DNA of 64,000 nt from Trematomus loennbergii (Eukaryota; Chordata; Actinopteri; Perciformes; Nototheniidae). Of this stretch, positions 25,764-35,669 are shown one piece after another. Each line of letters opens with the position of its first letter. The stretch's first letter is position 1. The position numbers were made by a program, and so were the translations under genes. Below the pieces are notes generated by a model. The model saw only the letters and a list, made by a program, of their open reading frames with translations. It searched no databases and was not told the origin of the DNA. The stretch spans positions 27,211,972 through 27,275,971 of the forward strand of contig JAAOOA010000016.1 in NCBI GenBank assembly GCA_012861695.1, given 5' to 3'.

Positions 25764-26605
25764 GATGCATTCTGGGAGCTGGGAATAACGTCTCGGTTGC
25801 GTCGACGCTCCCTCTCTCTTTCCCGAAGACGGTTATCGATCCGGATGGCCACGGCGATGAGAGATTCCAGATCCCGGGGTGTCTCCAGTGGAGCCAGCTG
25901 GTCTTTTATCGGTTCCGAAAGTCCCGTCATGAAGGCGTCACGAAGAGCCGGAACATTCCATCCGCTGTCCGCTGCTGCTGTGCGAAACTCGATGGCGTAA
26001 TCAACCACCTGGCGGTTGAGCTGGCGTATATGAAAAAGTTTTCTGCTGGCCTCTGTAGCAGGCGATGAGTGGTCAAAAATACGACTCATAGTCTCTATGA
26101 AATCGGTCAATGAGTAACATAGTTCAGTTTCTCTTGACCATTCTGCAGTAGCCCAGGCTGCAGCTCTTCCCGTTAAATGAGACACAATAAACGCCACTTT
26201 ACCATGGTCCGATGAAAAGGCTCCTGGGTTGTGTTGAAAATGCAGATCGCACTGTACCAAAAAGGCTCTGCAATTAGAAGAATCTCCGGAAAATCTCTCC
26301 GGAAGAGCCAGCCGTAAAGGGGAAGAAACAGCCTGACTTGGGAAATCAGCTGGAGCATTGACAGGCAACCTCTCAGTTGTGGATGACGTCACCGGAGGAG
26401 CAGTCTGTTGGTGAGTGAAAAAATGATTCATTTGGACAGCCAGTTGTTGCATCTGTGTGGATAATGCTTCCTGAATCCCGGCCTGGCGTCCTCTTAGTTC
26501 TTGCATTTCCTGGTTGACTAGGCCCAGCTGTTCCTCGTGATGAAAGATCTTCACGCCCTGTGCTGACAGCGCTGCGTGAAGCGTTCTTGGGTCGGCTGGG
26601 TCCAT
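25526..26605 (-). CDS. gag: Retrotransposon Gag (capsid-nucleocapsid), sushi type, 359 aa
   Basis: Structural protein that packages element RNA into virus-like particles. The N-terminal ~60 residues are Gln/Glu/Leu rich and likely form a coiled coil. Residues ~95-260 fit the Ty3-type capsid region (LPERFSG motif, aromatic-rich helices), followed by an Arg/Glu-rich basic linker (~265-280). A CCHC zinc knuckle follows at C332, C335, H340, C345 (CX2CX4HX4C). The start ATG is at 26605, only 16 bp inside the 5' LTR boundary, so the leader is almost all LTR plus the primer site. The last residues overlap pol. The frame ends at TGA 14 codons after the slip site, so most ribosomes should make Gag alone. 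Intact, typical length for the family. Confidence 0.95.
   Translation of the reverse strand: MDPADPRTLHAALSAQGVKIFHHEEQLGLVNQEMQELRGRQAGIQEALSTQMQQLAVQMNHFFTHQQTAPPVTSSTTERLPVNAPADFPSQAVSSPLRLALPERFSGDSSNCRAFLVQCDLHFQHNPGAFSSDHGKVAFIVSHLTGRAAAWATAEWSRETELCYSLTDFIETMSRIFDHSSPATEASRKLFHIRQLNRQVVDYAIEFRTAAADSGWNVPALRDAFMTGLSEPIKDQLAPLETPRDLESLIAVAIRIDNRLRERERERRRNRDVIPSSQNASWWVAPPAEDVQPMLPHRQRITLPNGSGEPMQLGRTRLSLEERQRRLREGCCFYCGQSDHQLASCPGKDRAHQSKGGRW
25562..25568 (-). promoter_or_regulatory. -1 ribosomal frameshift heptamer GGGAAAA between gag and pol
   Basis: On the minus strand the gag codons CCG GGA AAA contain GGGAAAA phased as G GGA AAA, the X XXY YYZ pattern required for -1 slippage. Gag residue 346 is the CCG proline. 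Slipping back one base enters the pol frame at codon 66. PEG10, descended from a sushi element, is known to use a related GGGAAAC heptamer. Downstream sequence is GC-rich, but I have not shown a pseudoknot. Confidence 0.88.
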
Positions 26606-26609
26606 AATG

Positions 26610-26619
26610 GTCAGTTCGT
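26610..26619 (-). promoter_or_regulatory. Self-complementary primer-binding site (Tf1/sushi-type)
   Basis: In element sense, two bases after the 5' LTR comes ACGAACTGAC. This is perfectly complementary to GTCAGTTCGT in the LTR (26860-26869), placed about 29 bp after the TATA box, which is where the transcript should begin. No TGG typical of a tRNA-complementary site follows the LTR. In the Tf1/sushi group the folded 5' end of the mRNA is known to serve as the primer. Confidence 0.85.
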
Positions 26620-26621
26620 TC

Positions 26622-27051
26622 TGTTACGAACTCAGACACTTAGGATGTAGGACCCAATTGCACGACCCGGGAGACAGAGGTAAAGTACTTGTAAGATACT
26701 TTATTTTCCAAATACAGCAATGAACAACAAAAAAGGTAACTATCAAATCTCTAACCGAGATGACAAAAATAGAGGAACAAAATGAAAGCGCTCACGTAGT
26801 GAGGAATCAAACTTTACAAGAGCACAAAGAGCATAGACCTGACCATAGCAAGAGACAATACGAACTGACAAAGAACACTTGGGAGACAGGGGAATATAAG
26901 CACAGGGTAACTAGACACAGGTGGGACCAATCAGGGGCGGGGCTGACATTGATGAGCACAGGAGACACAGGTGAAAATAATCAGGAAGCCTGGAATGAGA
27001 GAAAGCAAACGTAAATAACATGCATCTCTCCATTTCTGTCGGTGCACAACA
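26622..27051 (-). repeat. 5' LTR of the chromovirus (430 bp)
   Basis: TG...CA ends. In element sense it holds a GC box and inverted CCAAT, a TATA box (TATATTC at 26892-26898), a predicted transcript start about 29 bp later at 26869, and a polyadenylation signal AATAAA (26700-26705). It differs from the 3' LTR by lacking the 3 bp that form the pol stop codon. Confidence 0.96.
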
Positions 27052-27237
27052 CATGGGGAATGTAAGATCACTGGCTAATGGGAACTGCTTTAGCTAGGAG
27101 TCAGATGGACGAGCTAATGGCGTTACCTAAAGGTCCGACGGATTATCTGAAGTTTAATTAATGTGCTTTATTAAAACATGGCTACACATTATGTCGACAT
27201 CATGTCTGACGACAGTGTTCCCATTGAAGGCTTCCGG

Positions 27238-28370
27238 CAGACATGGCAAAAGTACACACATCCTTTACTCAAGTAGAAGTACAGATACTCGTGTTTAAAA
27301 ATACTCTGGTAAAAGTAGAAGTACTGACTGAACTTCTTTACTCAAGTCAAAGTAAAGAGGGCTTTGAAATGTACTTAAGTAAAAAGTACCCATAACTAGC
27401 AGCTGTTTTAAAGAGTACCTGACCTCCCTTTATATTAATAGAACAATAATGTCATTGTTAGATAATGAATGTTTCCATGCTGAACAACGGCAACATGATA
27501 ACGTTTTCATTGGTCCCTCTTCTTTAGAGAAGACCAGGAAATGATGGATACACGGATCGTGTTCAAATCAATAGGCACGCAATGACTCTAAATAATAATG
27601 ATCACGCCACCAAACACACATTCAAACTAAAGGAACCAGCCTGTTTGGAAAATGTAAGAAGTAGAAAGTACAGGTATTTGTGTTCAAAATGTAAGAAGTA
27701 GAAAGTACAAGTATTTGTGTTCAAAATGTAAGAAGTAGAAAGTACAGGTATTTGTGTTCAAAATGTAAGAAGTAGAATGTACAGGTATTTGTGTTCAAAA
27801 TGTAAGAAGTAGAAAGTACAGGTATTTGTGTTCAAACATGTAAGAAGTAGAAAGTACAGGTACTTGGGTTCAAAATGTAAGATAGAAAGTACAGGTATTT
27901 GGGTTCAAAATGTAAGAAGTAGAAAGTACAGGTATTTGTGTTCAAAATGTAAGAAGTAGAAAGTACAGGTATTAGTGTTCAAAATGTAAGAAGTAGAAAG
28001 TACATGTATTAGTGTTCAAAATGTAAGAAGTAGAAAGTACAGGTATTTGTGTTCAAAATGTAAGAAGTAGAAAGTACAGGTATTTGTGTTCAAAATGTAA
28101 GAAGTAGAAAGTACAGGTACTTGGGTTCAAAATGTAAGAAGTAGAAAGTACAGGTATTTGGGTTCAAAATGTAAGAAGTAGAAAGTACAGGTATTTGTGT
28201 TCAAAATGTAAGAAGTAGAAAGTACAGGTATTTGTGTTCAAAATGTAAGTAGAAAGTACAGGTATTTGTGTTCAAAATGTAAGGAGTCAAAGTAAAAAGT
28301 CGTCAGAAAAATAAGTAGTGGAGTAAAGTACTGATACCAGAAAAATGAACTTAAGTACAGTAACGAAGTA
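27238..28370 (+). mobile_element. hAT-like element with internal 37-bp minisatellite, copy 1
   Basis: Begins CAGACATGGCAAAAGTACAC, a decayed form of the common fish hAT terminus, then a block shared with 58271-58620. Next comes a 37-bp tandem array (27655-28290, ~17 copies of GTAAGAAGTAGAAAGTACAG GTATTTGTGTTCAAAAT). It ends CAGAAAAATAAGTAGTGGAG without a clean terminus. Confidence 0.75.
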
Positions 28371-28864
28371 TTTATTTGTTTTTTCTAATATGGTGCAACT
28401 GTAAAGAAACGGAAATTCCCCCCTGGGTTTCATAAAGTATTTTGATTGATAATTGATTGATTGGTTGAGACCATATGTGTCCTCACTTCCTGTCTGTTTG
28501 CATTGCAGTGGAATATAAAAAGGAAAAGAAGAAGGGAGGGATGGCAATTGTTTTAAATGTGTCCCCGGGTTCAGCACGCAGCGCAGTCATCAATTAATGA
28601 AGCCACAGCAAGTCGAGATAGGAAACCTGAACTGAGAGAAGATAGGATGAGTAAATTAATGTCTCATAATGATGTGGGAGGATAACATTGTTTCTCTTAA
28701 CCAAAACAACCACCAGTGCAGTTCAGTCAGACAACTCAGGTGTTTCTTAATATGTTTATTAGAAGCAGCATATAGTTTGAGTTTGGCGTCTAGGCTCAGG
28801 CCTCATCACTCCACAGATTTACAAAGAACATTGAGTGAGGATTAGATAACTATCCCCCGAGCCT

Positions 28865-29000
28865 ACAGGTGGAAGCTGGGGTTGAAGCTGGGGTGGAAGC
28901 TGGGGTGGAAGCTGGGGTGGAAGCTGGGGGGGAAGCTGGGGTGGAAGCTGAGGTGGAAGCTGGGGTGGAAGCTGGGGTGGAAGCTGGGGGAGAAGCTGAG
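28865..29000 (+). repeat. 12-bp G-rich minisatellite
   Basis: About eleven copies of GGTGGAAGCTGG with small changes. One strand reads as a Glu-Ala-Gly-Val repeat, the other as Pro-rich, which explains the open frames. Regular G4 runs suggest quadruplex potential. Confidence 0.9.
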
Positions 29001-29874
29001 ATGGTGGGGGGGCAGGCGAGCAGCAGCAACATGAAACACAGCAGCAGTAGCAATGTGAACGCAATAGCAGGGCACAAACGCAGCAGCAGGAACATGAACG
29101 TATAGCAAGTGAACACAGCAGTGGCAGCAGCAGCATAGCGAGGCAGAGGCAGGAAGACCTGGCAGCTTAAATAGAGCGGCATGTTTAGGAGAATGTGTTT
29201 GGTTGGTTGTAAGAGGGACGAGGTGCGTCACGTGTTAATGTACTGTATCATTGGTGCTCGAGTTGACTGCCTGAACTAGCTCGCAGGCTTCGCCCCATTG
29301 ATTTAAAAAGGTCCATAAGATGAATTTTAAGATGAAGAGTGACAGAGGAGAGGAGGGGGTGGAAATAAGACTTTCCCTCTTAAATCAATAGTGAGAAGAA
29401 AGAAAAATGACAAAATTAAAGAGGAGAGGAATATTACATTAAAAAGATTAAAACAATAAGATTATTGAGGAGTCTTTGTTACAGAAACAAGATGACAAAC
29501 AGGGATCTAAACCTCTTCCAGCTCAGTTTAATGAGAGGTCAGTGAGTGCGATGAAAGTGAGTGGAGTAGATAAGATTGTTCAGGAAATGCCTTTTGAATA
29601 ATATGTGCTACTATCAGTGGAAAATGTGTCTGTGACAAAAGCTCTGATTTATTACTGGCTTTATTGGTCTAATGTGTTTTTCTCAGACCGCCATCAAGGC
29701 CAATGGTGCATTCAAAAGCTAAAAAGAAGATGTTTAATAGCTCATATAATCAGTTCAGTTTTAACAACATGTTAAAAGCTATTCTCAAGTTTTCTACCTG
29801 GGATTTATCTCTCCGATTATACAACACATGAATGCAGATTGAGTGCCCTATCTCTAAATGGTAACAAAAGTTAA

Positions 29875-30583
29875 AGGTCCCCTATTATACTGTTTATCAT
29901 CAATATATCACAGCTCTCAGATATATACAGAGCCTGTCTCTGATTGGCTGAAACACCAAACAGATCATTGCAGCATCCCATAATCCCCTCTGTTTCAGCC
30001 CTGTTTCAAAAGTGCTGATTCTCTGTCTGTTACTTTAGATGAAAATAAGGAGCCCCTCCCCACGCCCCTCTGAGAGAGATTTGGTTAGAAAGAACACAAT
30101 GGTGCTCTAGGAGGAGATTCAGGTGATAAGGTGGGGGGGGTTACCTTGGTTGGTAATGGTTACTCAAGCCAAAACATCGTTATGACATCATAAAGTGGCC
30201 AAAATCTGATCAGCTCATTTTCAGACAGGTTTTTATATAAATGGATCAGGACAAAAAGAGAGAGAATCTTTTTTCCTGAAACTTTCAGAGTCTCTTTACA
30301 CAGAGGGGACACATGTTGATGTAGAAAGACATGAAGAAGAGGGGACACATGTTGATGTAGAAGAGACATGAAGAAGAGGGGACACATGTTGATGTAAGAG
30401 ACATGAAGAAGGGGGACACATGTTGATGTAGAAGAGACATGAAGAAGAGGGGACACATGTTGATGTAGAAGAGACATGAAGAAGAGGGGACACATATTGA
30501 TGTAGAAGAGACATGAAGAAGAGGGGACACATGTTGATGTAGAAGAGACATGAAGAAGTGGATTTTGCATAATAGGTGACCTT
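29875..30583. mobile_element. TTAA-flanked MITE with internal 37-bp minisatellite
   Basis: Left AGGTCCCCTATTATAC and right GCATAATAGGTGACC are inverted, with TTAA on both sides. Just inside the right end (30300-30560) are seven tandem ~37-bp copies of GGGGACACATGTTGATGTAG AAGAGACATGAAGAAGA. Open frames across it are artefacts. Confidence 0.78.
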
Positions 30584-31921
30584 AAAGATAATTTGATTTG
30601 TGATTTGGAATCGCTCAAAAAGACCAAAGTCTCAGGGGAATTTTGGCCGACCCATTATTAGGGTTAGGGTTAAGGAGGGAAAGATCTTGTCATATTTTGA
30701 CATAAGTAGATACAACTAAGCAAGTGAGCTGTAGTTGAAAGTCTTAAAAAAGAAAATCTAGGAGAATGTAGTTAAATTAAGAATATTTATCAAAACGTGG
30801 ATTTGAAAGGTGCAGACTGAACTTCAAGATGAGCTTTATGTGTGAGTTTTGGACATTTTAACACATGTTGGTAAGGACAGTGTAATTGCTTTGTATTCAT
30901 GATGATGTATATTTGACAATGTGTAAAATGATGTGTGAAAATGTATGACATCTTTCAACATAGGGAGAGAGAAGGTAACTAAGAAATGAAGATAACAACC
31001 TGCTTTTTAATTAGAGAGACAGAGGGGAAAGTAAATGAATGTCCACAGATCATGCTGTTCTCTTTAGTTCAGACAATAATAGATGGAAAGGTAAATTAAC
31101 ACTCTCCACTTTCTCAGTTGTTTTAAGCCTCAATCATGACTTGATTTTTTTGGAGTTCAGCCAAAGGAAGTGAGGAAATGGTGAGCAAGAGGAAGATGGA
31201 TTAGTAAAAGTAATGATTATGGTTTAAAGAAGACTCTTGTGTTTCTCCTTTTGGCTGCAGACAGAATTTTTATTCAGAACTGAACAGAGACCGATAGAGA
31301 AGTCGAAAAAGACGACTGAGCTGATTTTGAATAGTTTATTGAATGTTTTAACTAAGAAAGACTTTTTAATATTCCGTCTATATTTGTTGTTAGCATTGAA
31401 ATGTAGAAAAAATCTGTAATTAACACTGGAAGTCCACCTTCTATACGAAAACAAAAATGTATAAATTCTACATAAAATTTCCTCCGGACAATGCTTCTTT
31501 GTGTTTTTAAATATGGAAAATAAAAGCTTCCATATTTCCCATAAAAACTGTCCTGGATACATTCTACATTTTAGGCGGTAGATAGAAAAAGAGAAGCAGC
31601 GTTGGCAGGAAACATTATCAACTATTTAAGTCTTCCTTTTGGTAGATACACTTTAAATGTCCTCATGGGAAAACTTAACAAATTAATTTCCAACTCCGTA
31701 ATATTCCCAGATATCTGCAAAGCTGCAACACAACGAGTTTCAGGGTTACTTCCTTAAAGAGTCTCTTGACATTTAGGTAACATAATAACTGCATTTCAAG
31801 TACATCATTTGTTTTCTTTGAAGAGGTAACTCACGGTGTTTCTGCTCGGCGGAGGGCGCAGGGAAAATGAGACGGAGGGAAATGAAGCGCTGAAAATGAG
31901 CTTCACTTGAACCTTAAATCT
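30584..31921. other. No gene seen
   Basis: Two TTAGGG units at 30658-30675, otherwise AT-rich with short open frames. Confidence 0.55.
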
Positions 31922-32150
31922 TGAACTGCATCCTGAGTCTCCTAAACTGCATCCTGAGTCATTTGAACTGCATCCTGAGTTTCCTAAACTGCATCCTGAG
32001 TCCCTTAAACTGCATCCTGAGTCATTTGAACTGCATCCTGAGTCTCCTAAACTGCATCCTGAGTCATTTGAACTGCATCCTGAGTCTCCTAAACTGCATC
32101 CTGAGTCCTTAAAACTGCAAGTCTCCTGAGTCTCTTAAACTGCATCCTCT
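31922..32150 (+). repeat. 21-bp minisatellite
   Basis: About ten copies of AACTGCATCCTGAGTCTCCT A, with alternating CTCCTA and CATTTG ends, suggesting a 42-bp higher-order unit. Ends degenerate near 32110-32150. Confidence 0.9.
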
Positions 32151-32756
32151 GTATTTCACTTAGGTATTTTCCCTGCGTCCTTCCATTAGATTCATGGAGT
32201 GACTTTAGTGACATTCAAGTTGAACTAATCCATAGAGATTTTAAATTGCAAGTAGAGAAAATGTTTTCTATTGAAATAAATGCATGCTTGAGTAAAAATG
32301 TGAAGGAAAACATCTGATAAATATTTGAAATATAGATAAAATAATCAAACAATAAGTCATTGTGTGTGAAAACATATTTGTAAAAAAACATCAGAAAATT
32401 GTTAATTAAATGTGTGTAAAGTGGGAAATGCCTACATTTCAAATATTCAAGATAGTATTGTTACAAATGTTCACAATTATTGTTATAAAATGTGAAACGC
32501 ATTAGTGAAAAAGGTTTGAAAATTAAAATATATTTATGAAAATGATTTGGGGATTTTCAGATAACCATCAATAATAAAATATTTTTGTAATGTACATAAC
32601 TTTCTTCTGCATCACTAAAGTTAAAGCATCTTCCTGCTAAGTAATACACAAACACTCAATACCATAACCTTTCTGTTGGAGTTTCAGGACTCGTTGTTGA
32701 AAATGTTTGGTGTGACGTACAGTACGTAACAGAAAATAAAACTCTCCTTCTTTGAG

Positions 32757-32927
32757 TTGAAGCAAAGACATCCAACGACTGCTGACATTGAACTCTTAAG
32801 TCCCTCCAGAAATGGGAGCAGAGCAAACTCACAGGATGATCTCTTGATTAACTTTAACCTTGCTCCATCCCTACCTCAAAGCTTCAACAACTTCCTCCCT
32901 CTAAACATTACCCATGACCTCCAGATG
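32757..32927 (+). CDS. Possible host exon (57 codons), unrecognised
   Basis: Candidate internal exon. A pyrimidine-containing tract ending TTCTTTGAG stands before it and a consensus donor ATG|GTGAGT closes it at 32927/32928. The open frame is phase 0 to phase 0 (171 bp). The translation has a balanced, non-repetitive composition (contains ADIELLSP, NGSRANSQDDLL and LPLNITHDL), unlike the repeat-driven frames elsewhere. I do not recognise the protein. No second exon is visible. The frame stays open past the donor, so it could be chance. Confidence 0.25.
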
Positions 32928-33221
32928 GTGAGTTCACTGAGGACAAAACCTGAGAGCAAACAACATGGAGAGCTTCAGGGGGAAAAGGTCAGCGAAAGAA
33001 AAAAAGTAAGAAAGGATATGATTGCACTCCTACATTGTTGTGGAACTTTTTAAATTATGAGGGGGAGTTGTTGATGCTGCAAATCCACCTAAATAACAAC
33101 TTGTGTATTTCCTTGTTTGGTTTTGAGAGGAAGAAAGGAGATATTTTCATTATATTGCCAGCCTTGGGAAGTTACCGGAGGTAGAAGAAGTATTCAGATG
33201 TTTTACTTCAGTAACTTACAG

Positions 33222-33585
33222 TCACGAACTTGGAAACACAAAGTATAGGACTCAATGCACGACCCGGGAGACAGAGGTAAAGTATGAGAAAAATACTTTA
33301 TTCCAAAATAGGTCACAAAAAAGGATTGACACTCTTGACGAGGTGAAAAAAAGGTTCAAAAAGCAACAACAGAAAATCACTCACTAAGTGAGGAATAACA
33401 CTTACTCAATAACTCAGGAGCATGAAACAGACTTGAGACATGAAAAGTAATCTCTGGTACACTGACAAGACGAACTGACACAAGACAAGGGGAGGCTGGG
33501 GAATTTAACAAGAGATAACTGGGCACTGGTGGAAACAATCAGGGCGGGGCTGGCGCTGATGAGAGCGGGAGACACACACAAGGGG
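33222..33585 (-). repeat. Diverged LTR fragment related to the chromovirus
   Basis: Aligns by eye along much of the LTR: ACGAACT start, GCACGACCCGGGAGACAGAG block, a TTTATT (AATAAA) block, GTGAGGAAT block, ACGAACTGAC at 33470-33479, and CAATCAGGGCGGGGCTG. There are many substitutions and no internal region, so it is an old solo or truncated LTR of a sister family. The far end (~60 bp) is missing and abuts GC-rich sequence. The self-priming 10-mer is unchanged. Confidence 0.85.
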
Positions 33586-33695
33586 TGCGTCTCACTTCGT
33601 TTATTTTTCATTTCCTCGCTCCTCGGTCTCGGTATCACCGGAAGTTGATTTGTCTGCGCCATCTTAGCGTCCCAGTGGCCTTATTTGTGCCGGAG

Positions 33696-33740
33696 ACCGA
33701 GGATCGAGGATCGAGGATCGAGGATCGAGGATCGAGGAGC
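33696..33740 (+). repeat. 7-bp tandem GATCGAG
   Basis: Five to six copies of GATCGAG within a GC-rich block (33586-34045) that I cannot classify. It stands between the LTR fragment and the MITE fragment. Confidence 0.9.
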
Positions 33741-34045
33741 GATAACGGAGGAGTGATAATCAAGGAACTACCAGACCATCCTCCGGTGAAATCCTCAGAC
33801 ACTTGCCCCGCCCCCTTACTGTGTATCGCTCACTGGTTGGACGATGCAGCGCATGCACTGATCTGGCTGCTGTCAGACGATCAGCTGTGCGGCGTCATCA
33901 CAAACGGACGTCGCTTCACGTGACGCTCCGGAGGAAACAACGTCCCATTGCTCTTAAAACTCATTTCCCTGCTTCTCGTGGTTTCCTTGCGTCTCTCCAT
34001 GCTTCCCTGGTGGGAGGGACTAGTCGCAGGGAACGCAAGGAATCC

Positions 34046-34129
34046 ATTTATTCATTGCTATCGGAATGTTAAGAGCATTCCATGGAATATAACAAAAAGT
34101 GTATCTCGAGCCGGTTTCCTACCCCACCT
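34046..34129. mobile_element. 3' fragment of the same TTAA MITE
   Basis: Only the right ~85 bp is present: TCATTGCTATCGGAATGTTA through CTCGAGCCGGTTTCCTACCCCACCT, then TTAA at 34130-34133. The left part is replaced by unrelated GC-rich sequence. Confidence 0.8.
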
Positions 34130-34281
34130 TTAATATCACCCTTAGATTCATGCCAAAAAAAAGTATATGTAATTGAATTAAATTGCAATAAACGTCAGAA
34201 TCCAAACTCTATTGTGATAAAAAGACATGATGCATTTGGGTCCGACCCTGACCAGAAAGAGGCTTTCATAACTCATAATAA

Positions 34282-34282
<1 letters not shown>

Positions 34283-34314
<32 letters not shown>

Positions 34315-34409
34315 GAATAACACAAAAGCATACACAGAGAAAGAAAAAAATGTCCACGCTTGAATAGAACACACACTCTGTCGAATACTGGCAAACACAG
34401 ACAGACACA

Positions 34410-34475
<66 letters not shown>
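34283..34475 (+). repeat. Two (CA)n microsatellites
   Basis: (CA)n at 34283-34312 and 34404-34475 separated by ~90 bp of A-rich sequence. Confidence 0.96.
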
Positions 34476-34477
<2 letters not shown>

Positions 34478-34504
34478 ACAATAGCTGCTGCTCATTAGAC
34501 TCCA

Positions 34505-35164
34505 TTATTTGTCCTTTGTCAAAGCAACACAGTGAGCAGCACCGTTGTGTTTTCTAGCATTTTTGTGGAGACAAAATAATTCTGTGTGTGAATCTTTGGT
34601 GATGTTTTCGACGTTGTCACTCTTGTCCCTGAAATCCATAGAAGCTGGGAACACAATGGAAGTGAAAAACACTTTGGGAAACTCATGCTGTGAAGAGTTT
34701 AGCGAGTTGTTCCAAGAGAAGAGAGGATGGGGAAATTATTCATCCTTTGGCAATGTTTTTTGCTAAAAACCCTTTCTGAACAATAGATTCCTGTTGTTAG
34801 TTATAAGACGATAACTGGTGGTTCTTTCTGCATTCGAGGATAATTGTGAACATTCAACAGCTAAAATCCCTGATTCCCTCTTTTTATTTTTACTTGTGAC
34901 TTCATTCCCTGTGTTTTGAATTTGTGTGACAGTGCTTGTTAGTCTTAGTTCGCTATAACTATCTGTGTACATTATATAAGAAGTAGAGTAATTCACATTT
35001 TGAAAGTAACACTGAAGTTTTTGCTGATATTTTCTTTTGGCACTATATTTTCTTCTCTTCTCTTGTCTAATGGGTTCACCTAGAGATGTTCTGGCCATGC
35101 GTTACTCTGAATAATATTGTGTTCTTTTCATTTAAAGCAACAAAATATTTGACTTTGATTGCAA
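34505..35164. other. No gene seen
   Basis: Unremarkable; short open frames only. Confidence 0.5.
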
Positions 35165-35168
35165 TTAA

Positions 35169-35494
35169 AGGTGGGGTAGGTAATTTTGGAGAAACCAGCT
35201 CGAGTGCTTACAGAGCCCCTCCTTCAACACACACAAACGCGCACATGACCAATGAGGGCACGAGATAAGTTTGTGCACAGATGGAAGGCTGACAGGCAGG
35301 TAGGCCATCCAGTTTTTTAGCCGGCCAGCTCAGATGATTGGTTGTGCTTTTTACAGCGCTACGACTTCCACAGATGACATTTTTTTATGTATTTATTGTC
35401 AAAGCATTTCATATATTCATTGCTATCGGGATGTTAAGAGCATTCCATGGAATATAACAAAAAGTGTTTCTGAAATAAATTACATACCCCACCT
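35169..35494. mobile_element. TTAA-flanked MITE, second copy
   Basis: Same family as 50629-51010: AGGTGGGGTAGGTAATTTTG start, internal block TCATTGCTATCGGGATGTTA, and ATACCCCACCT end, with TTAA at 35165-35168 and 35495-35498. The right terminus has decayed (the GCTCGAG block is lost). Confidence 0.85.
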
Positions 35495-35669
35495 TTAAGT
35501 GTTCAGACGAAGCAGAATTAGGAGAACAACATGACAGTTCAAAGATTTAAACTTTTATCTGGCTCTCCTATCCCAATATTTTTGCTGCATGCATTATATG
35601 TTTGGACAAAACAAAGAAACTGTTAAAGAAAAAATAATTACCTCCCATGTTGCATTGTTTAAATGTTCC

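Larger units (their letters stand above)
21783..27051 (-). mobile_element. Intact Ty3/gypsy chromovirus LTR retrotransposon (Tf1/sushi-type)
   Basis: Complete 5.27-kb element read right to left. Both LTRs are present (26622-27051 is the 5' LTR, 21783-22215 the 3' LTR), start TG and end CA, and are flanked by the 5-bp direct repeat CATGG at 21778-21782 and 27052-27056. Inside are gag, then pol in the -1 frame, with no stop codon or frame break. Order PR-RT-RNase H-IN plus a C-terminal chromodomain places it in the chromoviruses. The gag type, -1 frameshift and self-priming site point to the vertebrate Tf1/sushi branch, from which PEG10/RTL genes were domesticated. By eye the LTRs differ only by a 3-bp indel, so insertion was recent. 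It looks autonomous, but activity cannot be judged from sequence. Confidence 0.97.

Noticed and set aside
25468..25770. Third open frame overlapping gag and pol as an extra gene
   Set aside because: Shadow of two real overlapping frames; no motif, and not needed for the -1 shift.
27655..28290. CRISPR-like regular array
   Set aside because: The 37-bp units are directly tandem with no unique spacers, in a vertebrate genome, inside a transposon.
33586..34045. A defined transposon in the GC-rich block
   Set aside because: No matching termini or target duplication found; only a small TTTCCTTGCGT hairpin and a 7-bp tandem repeat.
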